Position numbers and translations under genes: made by a program
Shown: piece by piece, positions 56,525-64,000 of the stretch
Layout: each line of letters begins with the position of its first letter
Position numbering within the stretch: position 1 is the stretch's first letter
The notes under the pieces: model-generated
Told to the model about the DNA's origin: nothing
Databases searched by the model: none
What the model saw: only the letters and a program-made list of their open reading frames with translations
Assembly (NCBI RefSeq): GCF_005796185.1
Contig: NZ_VAHM01000020.1
Coordinates: 17,003-81,002, forward strand
DNA length: 64,000 nt
Reading direction: 5' to 3'
Origin: Pseudarthrobacter sp. NamB4
Lineage (GTDB): Bacteria; Actinomycetota; Actinomycetes; Actinomycetales; Micrococcaceae

Positions 56525-57761
56525 CCTGATCCCTTCGCTTCGCTCCGGGGCGCATTTCCTCGGTAGCCAGTTCGCCGTTGCCACCATCGTTGCCGCCAGC
56601 GGTTCCGTGCCCCGGCCTGTCGGAACCTCCATGATTGTCGCCGCCTCCGGGGACGTACTGGGCAGCCTCTCCGGCGGCTGCGTGGAAGGCGCCGTGGTGG
56701 CGCTCGCCCAGGAAGCCATGGACGACGGCGCCGCGCGAGGGAAGCGCTTCGGCTTCAGTTCTGCCGATGCTTTCGCCGCCGGGCTCACCTGCGGGGGAGA
56801 GCTGGACATCCATATCGAACCGGTGGCCCCGGACGCACCGGGCCAGCCCGCCCACCCGCTCCGGACCGTGCTGCATCAACTGGCGGAGCTGGCGCCGGGC
56901 GAGCCAGTGGCGCTGGTACGCCGCTTAGGCACGTCCGGAGGCGGCGCCGTCGTGGTCCATGATCCGGCGGCCGCGCGCGCGGCGGTGTTGCCGGAACTGG
57001 CTTCTCTAGTGGAGCAGGGGCACTCCGTGGCCCTGCTCCGGATGGAGTCGATCCTTCGCAACGGCGGCGCCGACGTAATCCCGCTTGCCGAGCCAGGCAA
57101 CTGCCTCCCGGAAAAGCTCGGACAGGACCCGCAGGACAGCATGCGACCTTCCCTCCTGGTGGAATCCCGGCTCGCGCCGCCGCGGATGCTGGTGTTTGGT
57201 GCCAATGACTTCGGTGCAGCCCTCATCCCGGCCGCAAAACTGCTTGGCTACCGCGTAACCATGGTGGACGCCCGCCCCGCGTTCGCGGCGCAGTCCAGAT
57301 TCGCTGCCGCCGATGACGTGGTGACCGACTGGCCGCACCGCTACCTGGCTGCGGAATCTGCGGCCGGACGCCTGGACGGCCGCACCGTCGCGGCGGTCCT
57401 CACCCACGATCCGAAGTTCGACCTCCCACTGCTGGAGAAAGCCCTGGACCTGGACCTCGCCTATGTGGGTGCCATGGGGTCCCGGAGGAGCCACCTGCAG
57501 CGGGTGGAGGAGCTCCTCGCCGCCGGGGTCCGGCCGGAGCGGATCGCCTCACTCCATTCGCCGATTGGCCTGGACATCGGCGCCGTCTCTGCCGCCGAAG
57601 TGGCGGTTTCCATCACTGCCGAAATCGTTGCAGCACGCAACCGGGCCCCCGGCTGTACCCCTCTTCGGGACAGGTCCGGCCCCATCCATCAGCACCCGGC
57701 GCGCCGGCAGCCGGTACAGGCCAGCGCCACAGTTAATCAGCAGGAGATCGCATGGACATGA
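56517..57761 (+). CDS. xdhC: XdhC-family molybdenum cofactor insertion/sulfuration factor
   Basis: The 414-residue protein has the XdhC pattern: ATIVAASGSVPRPVGTSMIV, then GDVLGSLSGGCVEGAVVALA, LTCGGELDIHIEPV and a Rossmann-like C-terminal half with LVFGANDFGAALIPAAKLLG, THDPKFDLPLLEKAL and YVGAMGSRRSHLQRVEELLA. XdhC proteins bind molybdenum cofactor and load the sulfurated form into xanthine dehydrogenase. A long in-frame extension upstream to 56349 has no family similarity, so I start at 56517 with AAGGAG 8 nt upstream. Its last 10 nt overlap the FAD subunit gene. Confidence 0.92.
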   Translation: MLDLIPSLRSGAHFLGSQFAVATIVAASGSVPRPVGTSMIVAASGDVLGSLSGGCVEGAVVALAQEAMDDGAARGKRFGFSSADAFAAGLTCGGELDIHIEPVAPDAPGQPAHPLRTVLHQLAELAPGEPVALVRRLGTSGGGAVVVHDPAAARAAVLPELASLVEQGHSVALLRMESILRNGGADVIPLAEPGNCLPEKLGQDPQDSMRPSLLVESRLAPPRMLVFGANDFGAALIPAAKLLGYRVTMVDARPAFAAQSRFAAADDVVTDWPHRYLAAESAAGRLDGRTVAAVLTHDPKFDLPLLEKALDLDLAYVGAMGSRRSHLQRVEELLAAGVRPERIASLHSPIGLDIGAVSAAEVAVSITAEIVAARNRAPGCTPLRDRSGPIHQHPARRQPVQASATVNQQEIAWT

Positions 57762-58672
57762 ACACCATCGAGGCGGTGGTCCCCACCACCGACCCCGCAG
57801 AATGGCGCGACGGCGACGCCTGGCTGGCCGGCGGCACCGTGCTGTTCTCCTACGGCAGCTTCGCCTTCGGTCCCCGGCCGCTGAAGCGGCTCCTCGACCT
57901 CGGCAGCGCAGGCTGGACCCCGGTAACCGTCACCGACGACGGCATCGAGCTCGCCGCCACCTGCACCATCTCCCAGTTGTACAGCCTTCCCGGGTCACCG
58001 GCGGTGGCGGGACGCAGCTGGCCCGGGCTGGACCTGGTCCACCCTTGCTGCGATTCCTTCGTCGCCTCCTTCAAGGTGTGGAACATGTCTACGGTGGGCG
58101 GCAACCTCTGCACCTCACTGCCCGCCGGCCCCATCATCTCGCTCTCCGCCGGGCTGGACGGCATGGCCACCATCATCGGACCCGGTGGGACCAGCCGCAC
58201 CGTGCCCGTGGCGGACTTCGTTACCGGCGACGCCAGGAACTGCCTGGCACCCGGCGAGCTGCTGCGCAGCGTCCACTTGCCGGCGTCGGCCCTTGCCTCC
58301 CGGGCGGCGTTCCGCCGATTGTCCCTCAGCAACCTGGGCAGGTCCGGGGTGTTGCTGATTGGAAGGCTCGACGGCGGTACCTCCCTGGTCCTGACCGTTA
58401 CAGCCGCCACCAAGCGGCCCGTGCAGCTGCGCTTCGACGGGTTGCCGGACGCCGATAGGCTGGCAGATGCCGTCAGCGCGGCAATTCCTGAGGATCTCTA
58501 CCACGACGACATCCATGGCCTGCCGGTGTGGCGCCGGGACATGACTTACCGGCTAGCCGAAGAAATCCGGGCCGAACTCGCCGCTCCGGACGGGGCGCCC
58601 GGACTCCGGGTATCGGGCGACTTCTGGCCGCCTAAGGACAGTGGGCTTGCCGCCCAGCAGGAAGGGGCCTGA
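57752..58672 (+). CDS. Xanthine dehydrogenase FAD-binding subunit
   Basis: The 306-residue protein has the FAD-binding PCMH/CO dehydrogenase-flavoprotein fold: AWLAGGTVLFSYGSFAFGPR near the start, and VWNMSTVGGNLCTSLPAGPI for the FAD loop. It passes electrons from the 2Fe-2S clusters to FAD and on to NAD+ or O2. It overlaps the XdhC gene by 10 nt and ends 3 nt before the fused iron-sulfur/molybdenum subunit, so the complex should be made from one transcript. Length is close to the family's small size (about 290). Confidence 0.9.
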   Translation: MDMNTIEAVVPTTDPAEWRDGDAWLAGGTVLFSYGSFAFGPRPLKRLLDLGSAGWTPVTVTDDGIELAATCTISQLYSLPGSPAVAGRSWPGLDLVHPCCDSFVASFKVWNMSTVGGNLCTSLPAGPIISLSAGLDGMATIIGPGGTSRTVPVADFVTGDARNCLAPGELLRSVHLPASALASRAAFRRLSLSNLGRSGVLLIGRLDGGTSLVLTVTAATKRPVQLRFDGLPDADRLADAVSAAIPEDLYHDDIHGLPVWRRDMTYRLAEEIRAELAAPDGAPGLRVSGDFWPPKDSGLAAQQEGA

Positions 58673-58675
58673 GCA

Positions 58676-61501
58676 ATGGCCATTGAAATTAATGGAACGA
58701 CGGCTGAAACGGCACCCCGCCCGGGACAGTGCCTGCGCACCTACCTGCGCGAGCAGGGAAACCTGGGCGTCAAGAAGGGCTGCGACGGCGGAGACTGCGG
58801 CGCGTGCACTGTCCACGTTGACGGTACCCCGGTGCACAGCTGCATCTATCCAGCGGTCCGCGCGGAAGGCCATGCCGTCACCACGATCGAAGGGCTCGCC
58901 GCAACCGCCGGCGGTGCCGACCTCCATCCGGTGCAGCAGCAGTTCATGGAGCGGCAGGGTTTCCAGTGCGGCTTCTGTACGGCAGGCATGGTGATGACCG
59001 CTGCCACCTTCGACGACGAGCAGAAGGAGAACCTGCCCCGAAACCTGAAGGGCAACCTCTGCCGGTGCACCGGGTACAGGGCCATTTCCGATGCCGTCTG
59101 CGGGCATGCCGGGCACCCGGATCCGAAAGGACAGGGTTCCGGCATTGCGGGGGAGGGGCAGCCCGATCCCGAGCCCGGGCAACTGGGCGACGACGTTCCC
59201 GCACCTGCCAGCCGGGCTGTGGTTACCGGCGCCGCCCGCTACACCCTGGACGTGCCCGTGGACCAGTTGCAGGGCCTGCTCCACCTCAAGCTCCTGCGCT
59301 CGCCGCTTGCGCACGCCCGCGTGCTTTCCATCAATGCCGATGCAGCGCTGAAGGTCCCGGGCGTTGTTGCGGTCTTCACCCATGAGGACGTACCGGAGCA
59401 GCTGTTTTCCACCGCCCAGCATGAACTATTTACCGACGACCCGGACGATACGCGCGTCCTGGACAACGTGGTGCGGTTCCGGGGTCAGCGGGTGGCGGCG
59501 GTGGTGGCCGAAACGGTGGCTGCCGCCGAAGCCGGTGTGCGTGCACTGGACGTGGAGTATGAGGAACTGCCGGCGGTCTTCTCGCCGCAGGAAGCACTGC
59601 TGCGCGGCGCGCCGCTAGTGCACGGGGACAAGGACGGAATGGCGTCCCGCATTTCCCGCCCCGAACGCAACGTGGTGGCCGAACTGCACGCCGAACTGGG
59701 CAGCGTGGCCGAGGGCTTTGCCGCCGCGGACTTCATTCACGAACAGACCTACCAAACACAGCGGGTCCAGCACGTGGCCCTGGAAACGCATGCGGCCATC
59801 GCGTCCGTGGACGGTGAAGGGCGCGTGCAGGTGCGCACGTCCAGCCAGGTCCCGTTCCTGGTCCGCCGCACCCTTTGCCGGGTGTTCGGCCTGGAGGAGG
59901 ACAAGGTGCACGTGGTGGCAGGACGGGTCGGCGGCGGCTTCGGCGGCAAGCAGGAAGTCCTGACCGAGGACATCGTGGCCCTCGCAGCCCTGAAGCTGGG
60001 CCGCCCGGTCCAGCTGGAACTTACCAGGACTGAGCAGTTCACCGCCACCACCACCCGGCACCCGTTCACCATCAAACTCAAGGCCGGGGCTGCAGCCGAC
60101 GGCCGGCTGACCGCGCTGGAACTGGACGTCCTGACCAACACCGGCGCCTACGGAAACCACGGCCCGGGTGTGATGTTCCATGGCTGCGGCGAATCCCTGG
60201 CGGTATACAACTGCCCCAACAAGAAGGTGGACGCGCATGCGATGTACACCAACACGGTTCCGGCCGGGGCCTTCCGCGGCTACGGGCTGAGCCAGATGGT
60301 TTTCGCCATCGAGTCCGCGATGGACGAACTTGCGGCCGGCATCGGCATGGATCCCTTCGAGTTCCGCCGCCGGAACATGGTGCGCGAAGGCGACCGCATG
60401 CTCTCAACCCAGCCGGACCCTGAGGAGGATGTCTACTACGGCAGCTACGGGCTTGACCAGTGCCTGGGCCTGGTCCGCGACGCACTGGCCCGCGGCCGCC
60501 AGCGCTATCGTGCCGCCGGACTGGACGAGCTTGGACCTGACTGGCTCACCGGCGAGGGAACTGCCCTGTCCATGATCGACACCGTGCCCCCGCGCGGCCA
60601 CTTTGCCCACTCCAGGCTGAGGCTCCTGCCGGACGGCACGTACCAGGCCGACGTGGGAACGGCTGAATTCGGCAACGGAACCACCACAGTCCATGCCCAG
60701 CTGGCGGCTACCGCGCTTTCCACCGAAGCCGCGAACGTTGCAGTACGGCAGTCGGATACGGATCTGGTGGAGCACGACACTGGTGCTTTTGGCTCGGCAG
60801 GAACGGTGGTGGCCGGAAAGGCCACGCTTGCCGCGGCCGAGGAACTGGCCGTGAGGATCCGCGCCTTTGCCGCCGGCATCCGGCAGACGCAGGCCTCGGC
60901 CTGCGTCCTTGACGGCGACACGGTTGTCATAGACGGCAATCCCGTGGCACTGTCTGAACTGGCGCAGCAGGCTGCCGAAGCCGGCGTCGAACTCTCTGCA
61001 GAGGGACGCTGGGGCGGGACGCCGCGGTCTGTCGCCTTCAACGTCCACGGGTTCCGGGTCGCGGTGAACCGTGGCACCGGGGAGCTGAGGATCCTGCAGA
61101 GCGTGCAGGCGGCGGACGCCGGCGTGGTGGTCAACCCGCGCCAGTGCCGCGGGCAGATCGAGGGCGGGATCGCCCAGGCCATCGGCGCAGCACTGTACGA
61201 GGAAGTGGTGATCGACGACACAGGCCGGGTCACCACGGACATCCTCCGGCAGTACCACATTCCCACCTTCGCGGACGTGCCGCGCAGCGAAGTGTACTTC
61301 GCGGACACCAAGGACAAGGTGGGGCCGCTGGGTGCCAAGTCCATGAGCGAAAGTCCCTTCAACCCCGTTGCCCCCGCCCTGGCGAATGCCATTCGTAACG
61401 CGACGGGAGTGCGGTTCGCGTCGCTGCCCATTGCGCGGGACCGGATTTACCTGGGGCTTAAGGAAGCGGGGCTGGTCCCCACTGAATCGCTGCTCACCTG
61501 A
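58676..61501 (+). CDS. Xanthine dehydrogenase, fused 2Fe-2S and molybdopterin-binding subunit
   Basis: The 941-residue protein joins an iron-sulfur subunit (about 1-150) to the molybdenum subunit (about 185-935). The first cluster uses Cys36, Cys41, Cys44 and Cys56; the second uses Cys98, Cys101, Cys129 and Cys131 (CGFCTAGM and CRCTGYR). A linker rich in Gly, Pro, Asp (about 150-185) connects to AARYTLDVPVDQLQGLLHLK, QVPFLVRRTLCRVFGLEEDK, RVGGGFGGKQEVLTEDIVAL, and a C-terminal SMSESPFNPVAPALANAIRN carrying the catalytic Glu region. It hydroxylates hypoxanthine/xanthine to urate. Confidence 0.94.
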   Translation: MAIEINGTTAETAPRPGQCLRTYLREQGNLGVKKGCDGGDCGACTVHVDGTPVHSCIYPAVRAEGHAVTTIEGLAATAGGADLHPVQQQFMERQGFQCGFCTAGMVMTAATFDDEQKENLPRNLKGNLCRCTGYRAISDAVCGHAGHPDPKGQGSGIAGEGQPDPEPGQLGDDVPAPASRAVVTGAARYTLDVPVDQLQGLLHLKLLRSPLAHARVLSINADAALKVPGVVAVFTHEDVPEQLFSTAQHELFTDDPDDTRVLDNVVRFRGQRVAAVVAETVAAAEAGVRALDVEYEELPAVFSPQEALLRGAPLVHGDKDGMASRISRPERNVVAELHAELGSVAEGFAAADFIHEQTYQTQRVQHVALETHAAIASVDGEGRVQVRTSSQVPFLVRRTLCRVFGLEEDKVHVVAGRVGGGFGGKQEVLTEDIVALAALKLGRPVQLELTRTEQFTATTTRHPFTIKLKAGAAADGRLTALELDVLTNTGAYGNHGPGVMFHGCGESLAVYNCPNKKVDAHAMYTNTVPAGAFRGYGLSQMVFAIESAMDELAAGIGMDPFEFRRRNMVREGDRMLSTQPDPEEDVYYGSYGLDQCLGLVRDALARGRQRYRAAGLDELGPDWLTGEGTALSMIDTVPPRGHFAHSRLRLLPDGTYQADVGTAEFGNGTTTVHAQLAATALSTEAANVAVRQSDTDLVEHDTGAFGSAGTVVAGKATLAAAEELAVRIRAFAAGIRQTQASACVLDGDTVVIDGNPVALSELAQQAAEAGVELSAEGRWGGTPRSVAFNVHGFRVAVNRGTGELRILQSVQAADAGVVVNPRQCRGQIEGGIAQAIGAALYEEVVIDDTGRVTTDILRQYHIPTFADVPRSEVYFADTKDKVGPLGAKSMSESPFNPVAPALANAIRNATGVRFASLPIARDRIYLGLKEAGLVPTESLLT

Positions 61502-61585
61502 AAAAGGGGGTCACAAAAGCCCCAAACAGGCGCGTCCGGCAGCCGGTGACCCACCTCACCCTGCATCGTTGCATATAGTCGAGGG

Positions 61586-62566
61586 ATGGAACATCGGATT
61601 TTAGGCAACACCGGACGTAACGTCTCCATCGTGGGACTCGGCACCTGGCAGCTCGGAGCCGACTGGGGCAACGTGGACCCGGCCCAGACGCAGGCCATCC
61701 TGGCGGCCTCCGTCGAAGCAGGAGTAAATTTCTTCGACACGGCCGACGTCTACGGTGACGGCAAGAGCGAACAGGCCATCGGAAGGTTCCTCGCAGACAA
61801 TCCCGGCCTGGACATCACGGTAGCCACCAAGATGGGCCGCCGGGTGGACCAGAAACCGGAGAACTACACCCTGGCCAACTTCCGCCAGTGGGTGGACCGG
61901 TCCCGGAAGAACCTGGGCACCGACACCCTGGACCTGGTCCAGCTGCATTGTCCGCCCACTCCGGTGTTCAGCAGCAACGAGGTCTACGACGCCCTGGACA
62001 CCCTGGTGGCGGAGGGTGCCATCCGGAACTACGGTGTCAGCGTGGAACGGACCGACGAGGCGCTGGAAGCGATCCGGCGCGGAAGTACAGCCTCCGTCCA
62101 GATCATCCTGAACGCCTTCAGGCTCAAGCCCCTGGACGAGGTCCTTCCCGCCGCAAAGGCGGCAAACGTGGGAATCATCGCCCGCGTGCCGCTTGCTTCG
62201 GGGCTGCTGTCCGGCAAGTACACCAAGGACACCACCTTCGCGGAGAACGACCACCGGAACTACAACCGCAACGGTGACTCATTCGACGTTGGCGAAACCT
62301 TCTCGGGCGTGGACTACGAGCTCGGGCTGAAGGCCGTGGCCGAGTTCGAACAGCTGGTACCTTCCGGAGCCACCACTGCCCAGGCAGCCATCGCCTGGAT
62401 CGCGGCCCAGGACGGCGTGACCACGGTGATCCCCGGCGCACGCAACGTGGACCAGGCGAAAGCGAACGCAGCGGCGGCTTCCGTGCAGGTCACCGAAGAG
62501 TTTGACGCCGGGGTCCGCTGGATTTACGACCACTACTTCCGCGAGGCCATCCACCCGCGCTGGTAG
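61586..62566 (+). CDS. Aldo/keto reductase
   Basis: The 326-residue TIM-barrel NADPH-dependent reductase has the AKR pattern: GLGTWQLGADWG, FFDTADVYGDGKSEQAIGRF (catalytic Asp, Tyr) and VATKMGRRVDQKPENYT with Lys; LDLVQLHCPPTPVF supplies the His region and GVTTVIPGARNVDQAKAN the NADPH-binding end. It reduces aldehydes or ketones; the natural substrate is unknown. It stands alone 84 nt after the xanthine dehydrogenase and is not obviously part of purine degradation. Confidence 0.92.
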   Translation: MEHRILGNTGRNVSIVGLGTWQLGADWGNVDPAQTQAILAASVEAGVNFFDTADVYGDGKSEQAIGRFLADNPGLDITVATKMGRRVDQKPENYTLANFRQWVDRSRKNLGTDTLDLVQLHCPPTPVFSSNEVYDALDTLVAEGAIRNYGVSVERTDEALEAIRRGSTASVQIILNAFRLKPLDEVLPAAKAANVGIIARVPLASGLLSGKYTKDTTFAENDHRNYNRNGDSFDVGETFSGVDYELGLKAVAEFEQLVPSGATTAQAAIAWIAAQDGVTTVIPGARNVDQAKANAAAASVQVTEEFDAGVRWIYDHYFREAIHPRW

Positions 62567-62598
62567 CAGGGCTGATCGCGTCCGACCGGGGGCTGTGA

Positions 62599-63237
62599 GT
62601 GGCAGAAACAGCCTTGGGCGCCTTCGTGGAGCGGCTCTCAGCCGTGCCGTCGGGGCCGGGGCGCAACAACTTCCTTGGCCACTCGGCGCCTGCAAACGCC
62701 CAGCGCCGGCACAACCTTGAGCTCTACCTGGCGGAAATGCAGGAGCGGTCGCCGCAGATGCTGCTGCTGGGGGAAGCCCCCGGCTTCAGGGGCATGAGGA
62801 TCACCGGGGTGCCGTTCACCAACCGCACTATGTTCCAGGGCCAGGCCAACAGTTTCGGATTGTTTGGCCCGGGCAAGGGGTACACGCTTCCGGAGGACGC
62901 TGCAGGGGTTGCGGCCGAGCCCACGGCTACGGTGATGTGGGAGGTGCTGGCGGAACTGCAGTTCCTTCCCCTGCTGTGGAGCGCCTGCCCCTGGCATACG
63001 CACGTCCCGGGCCGGCCGCAGTCCAACCGCACCCCAACGGCAGCGGAGGCGAAGCTGGGCACTCCGTTCTGGCAGCAGCTGGTGGAGCTCTTTGGCATCG
63101 AAACCGTGGTGGCTGTGGGCAACGTGGCGCACCGCAGCCTGCTGCGCAGTGGCATGGAGGTGCGGAAGGTGAGGCATCCTTCCCATGGCGGCCGGTCCGG
63201 CTTTAAGCGGGGGCTCGAGGAGCTGCTAGCCCAGTAA
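62599..63237 (+). CDS. Uracil-DNA glycosylase superfamily protein
   Basis: The 212-residue protein has the UDG superfamily fold: LLGEAPGFRGMRITGVPFTN at residues about 55-75 (motif 1 region) and a C-terminal KVRHPSHGGRSGF (motif resembling HPS). It may remove damaged bases, but several branches of this fold are not enzymes on uracil, and the activity is unassigned. The start is GTG at 62599. Its end overlaps the convergent nucleotidyltransferase gene by 12 nt. Confidence 0.8.
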   Translation: MAETALGAFVERLSAVPSGPGRNNFLGHSAPANAQRRHNLELYLAEMQERSPQMLLLGEAPGFRGMRITGVPFTNRTMFQGQANSFGLFGPGKGYTLPEDAAGVAAEPTATVMWEVLAELQFLPLLWSACPWHTHVPGRPQSNRTPTAAEAKLGTPFWQQLVELFGIETVVAVGNVAHRSLLRSGMEVRKVRHPSHGGRSGFKRGLEELLAQ

Positions 63238-63855
63238 CCCCAGCTGGGCCGGGGTGTCGATGTCTTCTCCCGTGCACAGGTCACTGCAGTCCACCTCATC
63301 CACCAGCTCCGGGTGGTCCCCCAGGAAGCCGCGCGCCCCGGCGTCGCCGGTCACCGTTTGCGCCACGTCGCTGCGGAGCGCTACGTCGATCACCAGCGGG
63401 TGCCCGCGGCGGAGCCTGCCACCGGCACCCTCCGCTGCGGCAGCACTGCCGTAGTACGCCGCCGCAGTAATCCGGCCGGGACGGTGGGCTGCCAGCAGCC
63501 GCTGCACCGTTGTGGTGGTCACGCCTGGCTGGTCAACGAGTGCCACCAGGAGATGATCCTCCGGGGCGGCACTGGCGTTGCCCTGCAGGAGGGAGCTGCC
63601 CATCCCGGACTGCCACTCCTGGTTCACCACGGTGCGGTAGCGGCCCAGCTCCGCGGCGGCGATGACGTCCGGTGCTCCGGCGCCGAGCACCACCACCACC
63701 TCCCGGCAGCCGCCGTCGAGCAGTGCTCCGGCTACGGATTCAACGAGCGGCCGGCCGCGGTAGGGGAGCAGCGCTTTGGGGCCTTTGCCGAGCCTGGTGC
63801 CGGCGCCGGCAGCGAGTACCAGGCCGGTGGTCCTGACGTCACCAGTGTTCCCCAT
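63226..63855 (-). CDS. MobA/MocA-like nucleotidyltransferase
   Basis: The 209-residue protein has the Rossmann-like start TTGLVLAAGAGTRLGKGPKALLPYRGR (nucleotide-binding GAGTRLG loop and a Lys), REVVVVLGAGAP and LLVALVDQPGVTTTTVQRLL, matching molybdenum cofactor cytidylyl/guanylyltransferases. MocA makes MCD for enzymes of the xanthine dehydrogenase/CO dehydrogenase type, so linkage to the dehydrogenase 1.7 kb away is reasonable. Specificity for CTP or GTP is not shown. It ends in a 12-nt overlap with the convergent UDG-like gene and starts 19 nt after the partial gene's stop. Confidence 0.85.
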   Translation of the reverse strand: MGNTGDVRTTGLVLAAGAGTRLGKGPKALLPYRGRPLVESVAGALLDGGCREVVVVLGAGAPDVIAAAELGRYRTVVNQEWQSGMGSSLLQGNASAAPEDHLLVALVDQPGVTTTTVQRLLAAHRPGRITAAAYYGSAAAAEGAGGRLRRGHPLVIDVALRSDVAQTVTGDAGARGFLGDHPELVDEVDCSDLCTGEDIDTPAQLGLLG

Positions 63856-63874
63856 AGCTGCACCCTACTCTCCC

Positions 63875-64000
63875 CTAGGCGTCGCCGCCGGTCCCGCCTG
63901 TGGTTCCGGCGTTGACGTCCAGCAGCTTGTACCGGTCCAGGGCGTACGACGGCGCGCCCTCCTCCACCTCGCCCCTGGCAGAGAGCATCTGCAGCGCTTT
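63875..64000 (-). CDS. C-terminal fragment of an unidentified protein (5' end outside window)
   Basis: The minus-strand frame is open from the window edge to TAG at 63875-63877, giving 41 residues: it includes ALQMLSARGEVEEGAPSYAL, then DRYKLLDV and a Gly/Thr-rich end. I cannot assign a family. Its stop is 19 nt before the MocA-like start, so it may be in the same operon, possibly with cofactor or purine functions. Confidence 0.5.
   Translation of the reverse strand, partial: KALQMLSARGEVEEGAPSYALDRYKLLDVNAGTTGGTGGDA

Noticed and set aside
42744..61501. Horizontal transfer island carrying the purine genes
   Set aside because: Base composition by eye is similar to the rest of the window, and there are no integrase, transposase, tRNA or flanking direct repeats.

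Overview
The window is a high-GC actinobacterial chromosome segment. The gene families and the purine-degradation gene order fit the Micrococcaceae, most likely Arthrobacter, Pseudarthrobacter or Paenarthrobacter; this is inferred from family content, since no rRNA or other marker is present. I see no rRNA, tRNA, CRISPR array, insertion sequence, phage gene or replication origin. Both ends cut through genes: a PQQ-type sugar dehydrogenase at the left and an unidentified protein at the right.

Positions 1-5500 hold the sugar dehydrogenase end, an internally deleted SDR remnant, an XRE/MmyB regulator divergent from a zinc alcohol dehydrogenase (with a duplicated 34-bp operator-like element between them), a nitronate monooxygenase and a CPBP-like membrane protein. 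Positions 5500-10000 hold the most distinctive block: four GAF-ANTAR RNA-binding antitermination regulators, interleaved with two small homologous proteins of unknown function. A fifth GAF-ANTAR regulator sits alone near 26 kb.

Positions 10-31 kb are mostly chromosomal housekeeping and accessory functions: S51 peptidase, ArsR/SRPBCC pair, DUF1992 protein, a decayed GNAT gene, a bifunctional penicillin-binding protein divergent from a PadR regulator, an ammonium transporter with a GlnR-like box, a nitrilase-family amidase, two DUF202 membrane proteins, YnfA, an LLM flavin oxidoreductase, a ferredoxin reductase plus acyl-CoA desaturase operon (like the Rv3230c/DesA3 pair), an alpha/beta hydrolase, a second adenylate kinase, an SDR, a secreted subtilase and a PAP2 phosphatase. 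Positions 31-42.7 kb hold an HspR-like MerR/Hsp20/J-domain group, GH1 and GH15 glycosidases, an App1-like protein, DUF72, YegP, HAD, a second zinc alcohol dehydrogenase and a beta-lactamase-fold lipoprotein that has lost its catalytic motifs.

Positions 42.7-64 kb form a purine-to-central-metabolism island. Guanine and 8-oxoguanine deaminases, a purine permease, XdhC and a two-subunit xanthine dehydrogenase (2Fe-2S domain fused to the molybdenum subunit) lead to urate. A second permease and uricase follow. A minus-strand operon of malic enzyme, malate synthase, a DUF6986 lyase and ureidoglycine aminohydrolase disposes of the glyoxylate, with a divergent IclR regulator beside it. A perfect IclR-type palindrome lies in front of uricase. 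HIU hydrolase, OHCU decarboxylase, allantoinase and allantoate hydrolase are not in the window. A MobA/MocA-like nucleotidyltransferase at the right end may serve molybdenum cofactor maturation for the dehydrogenase.
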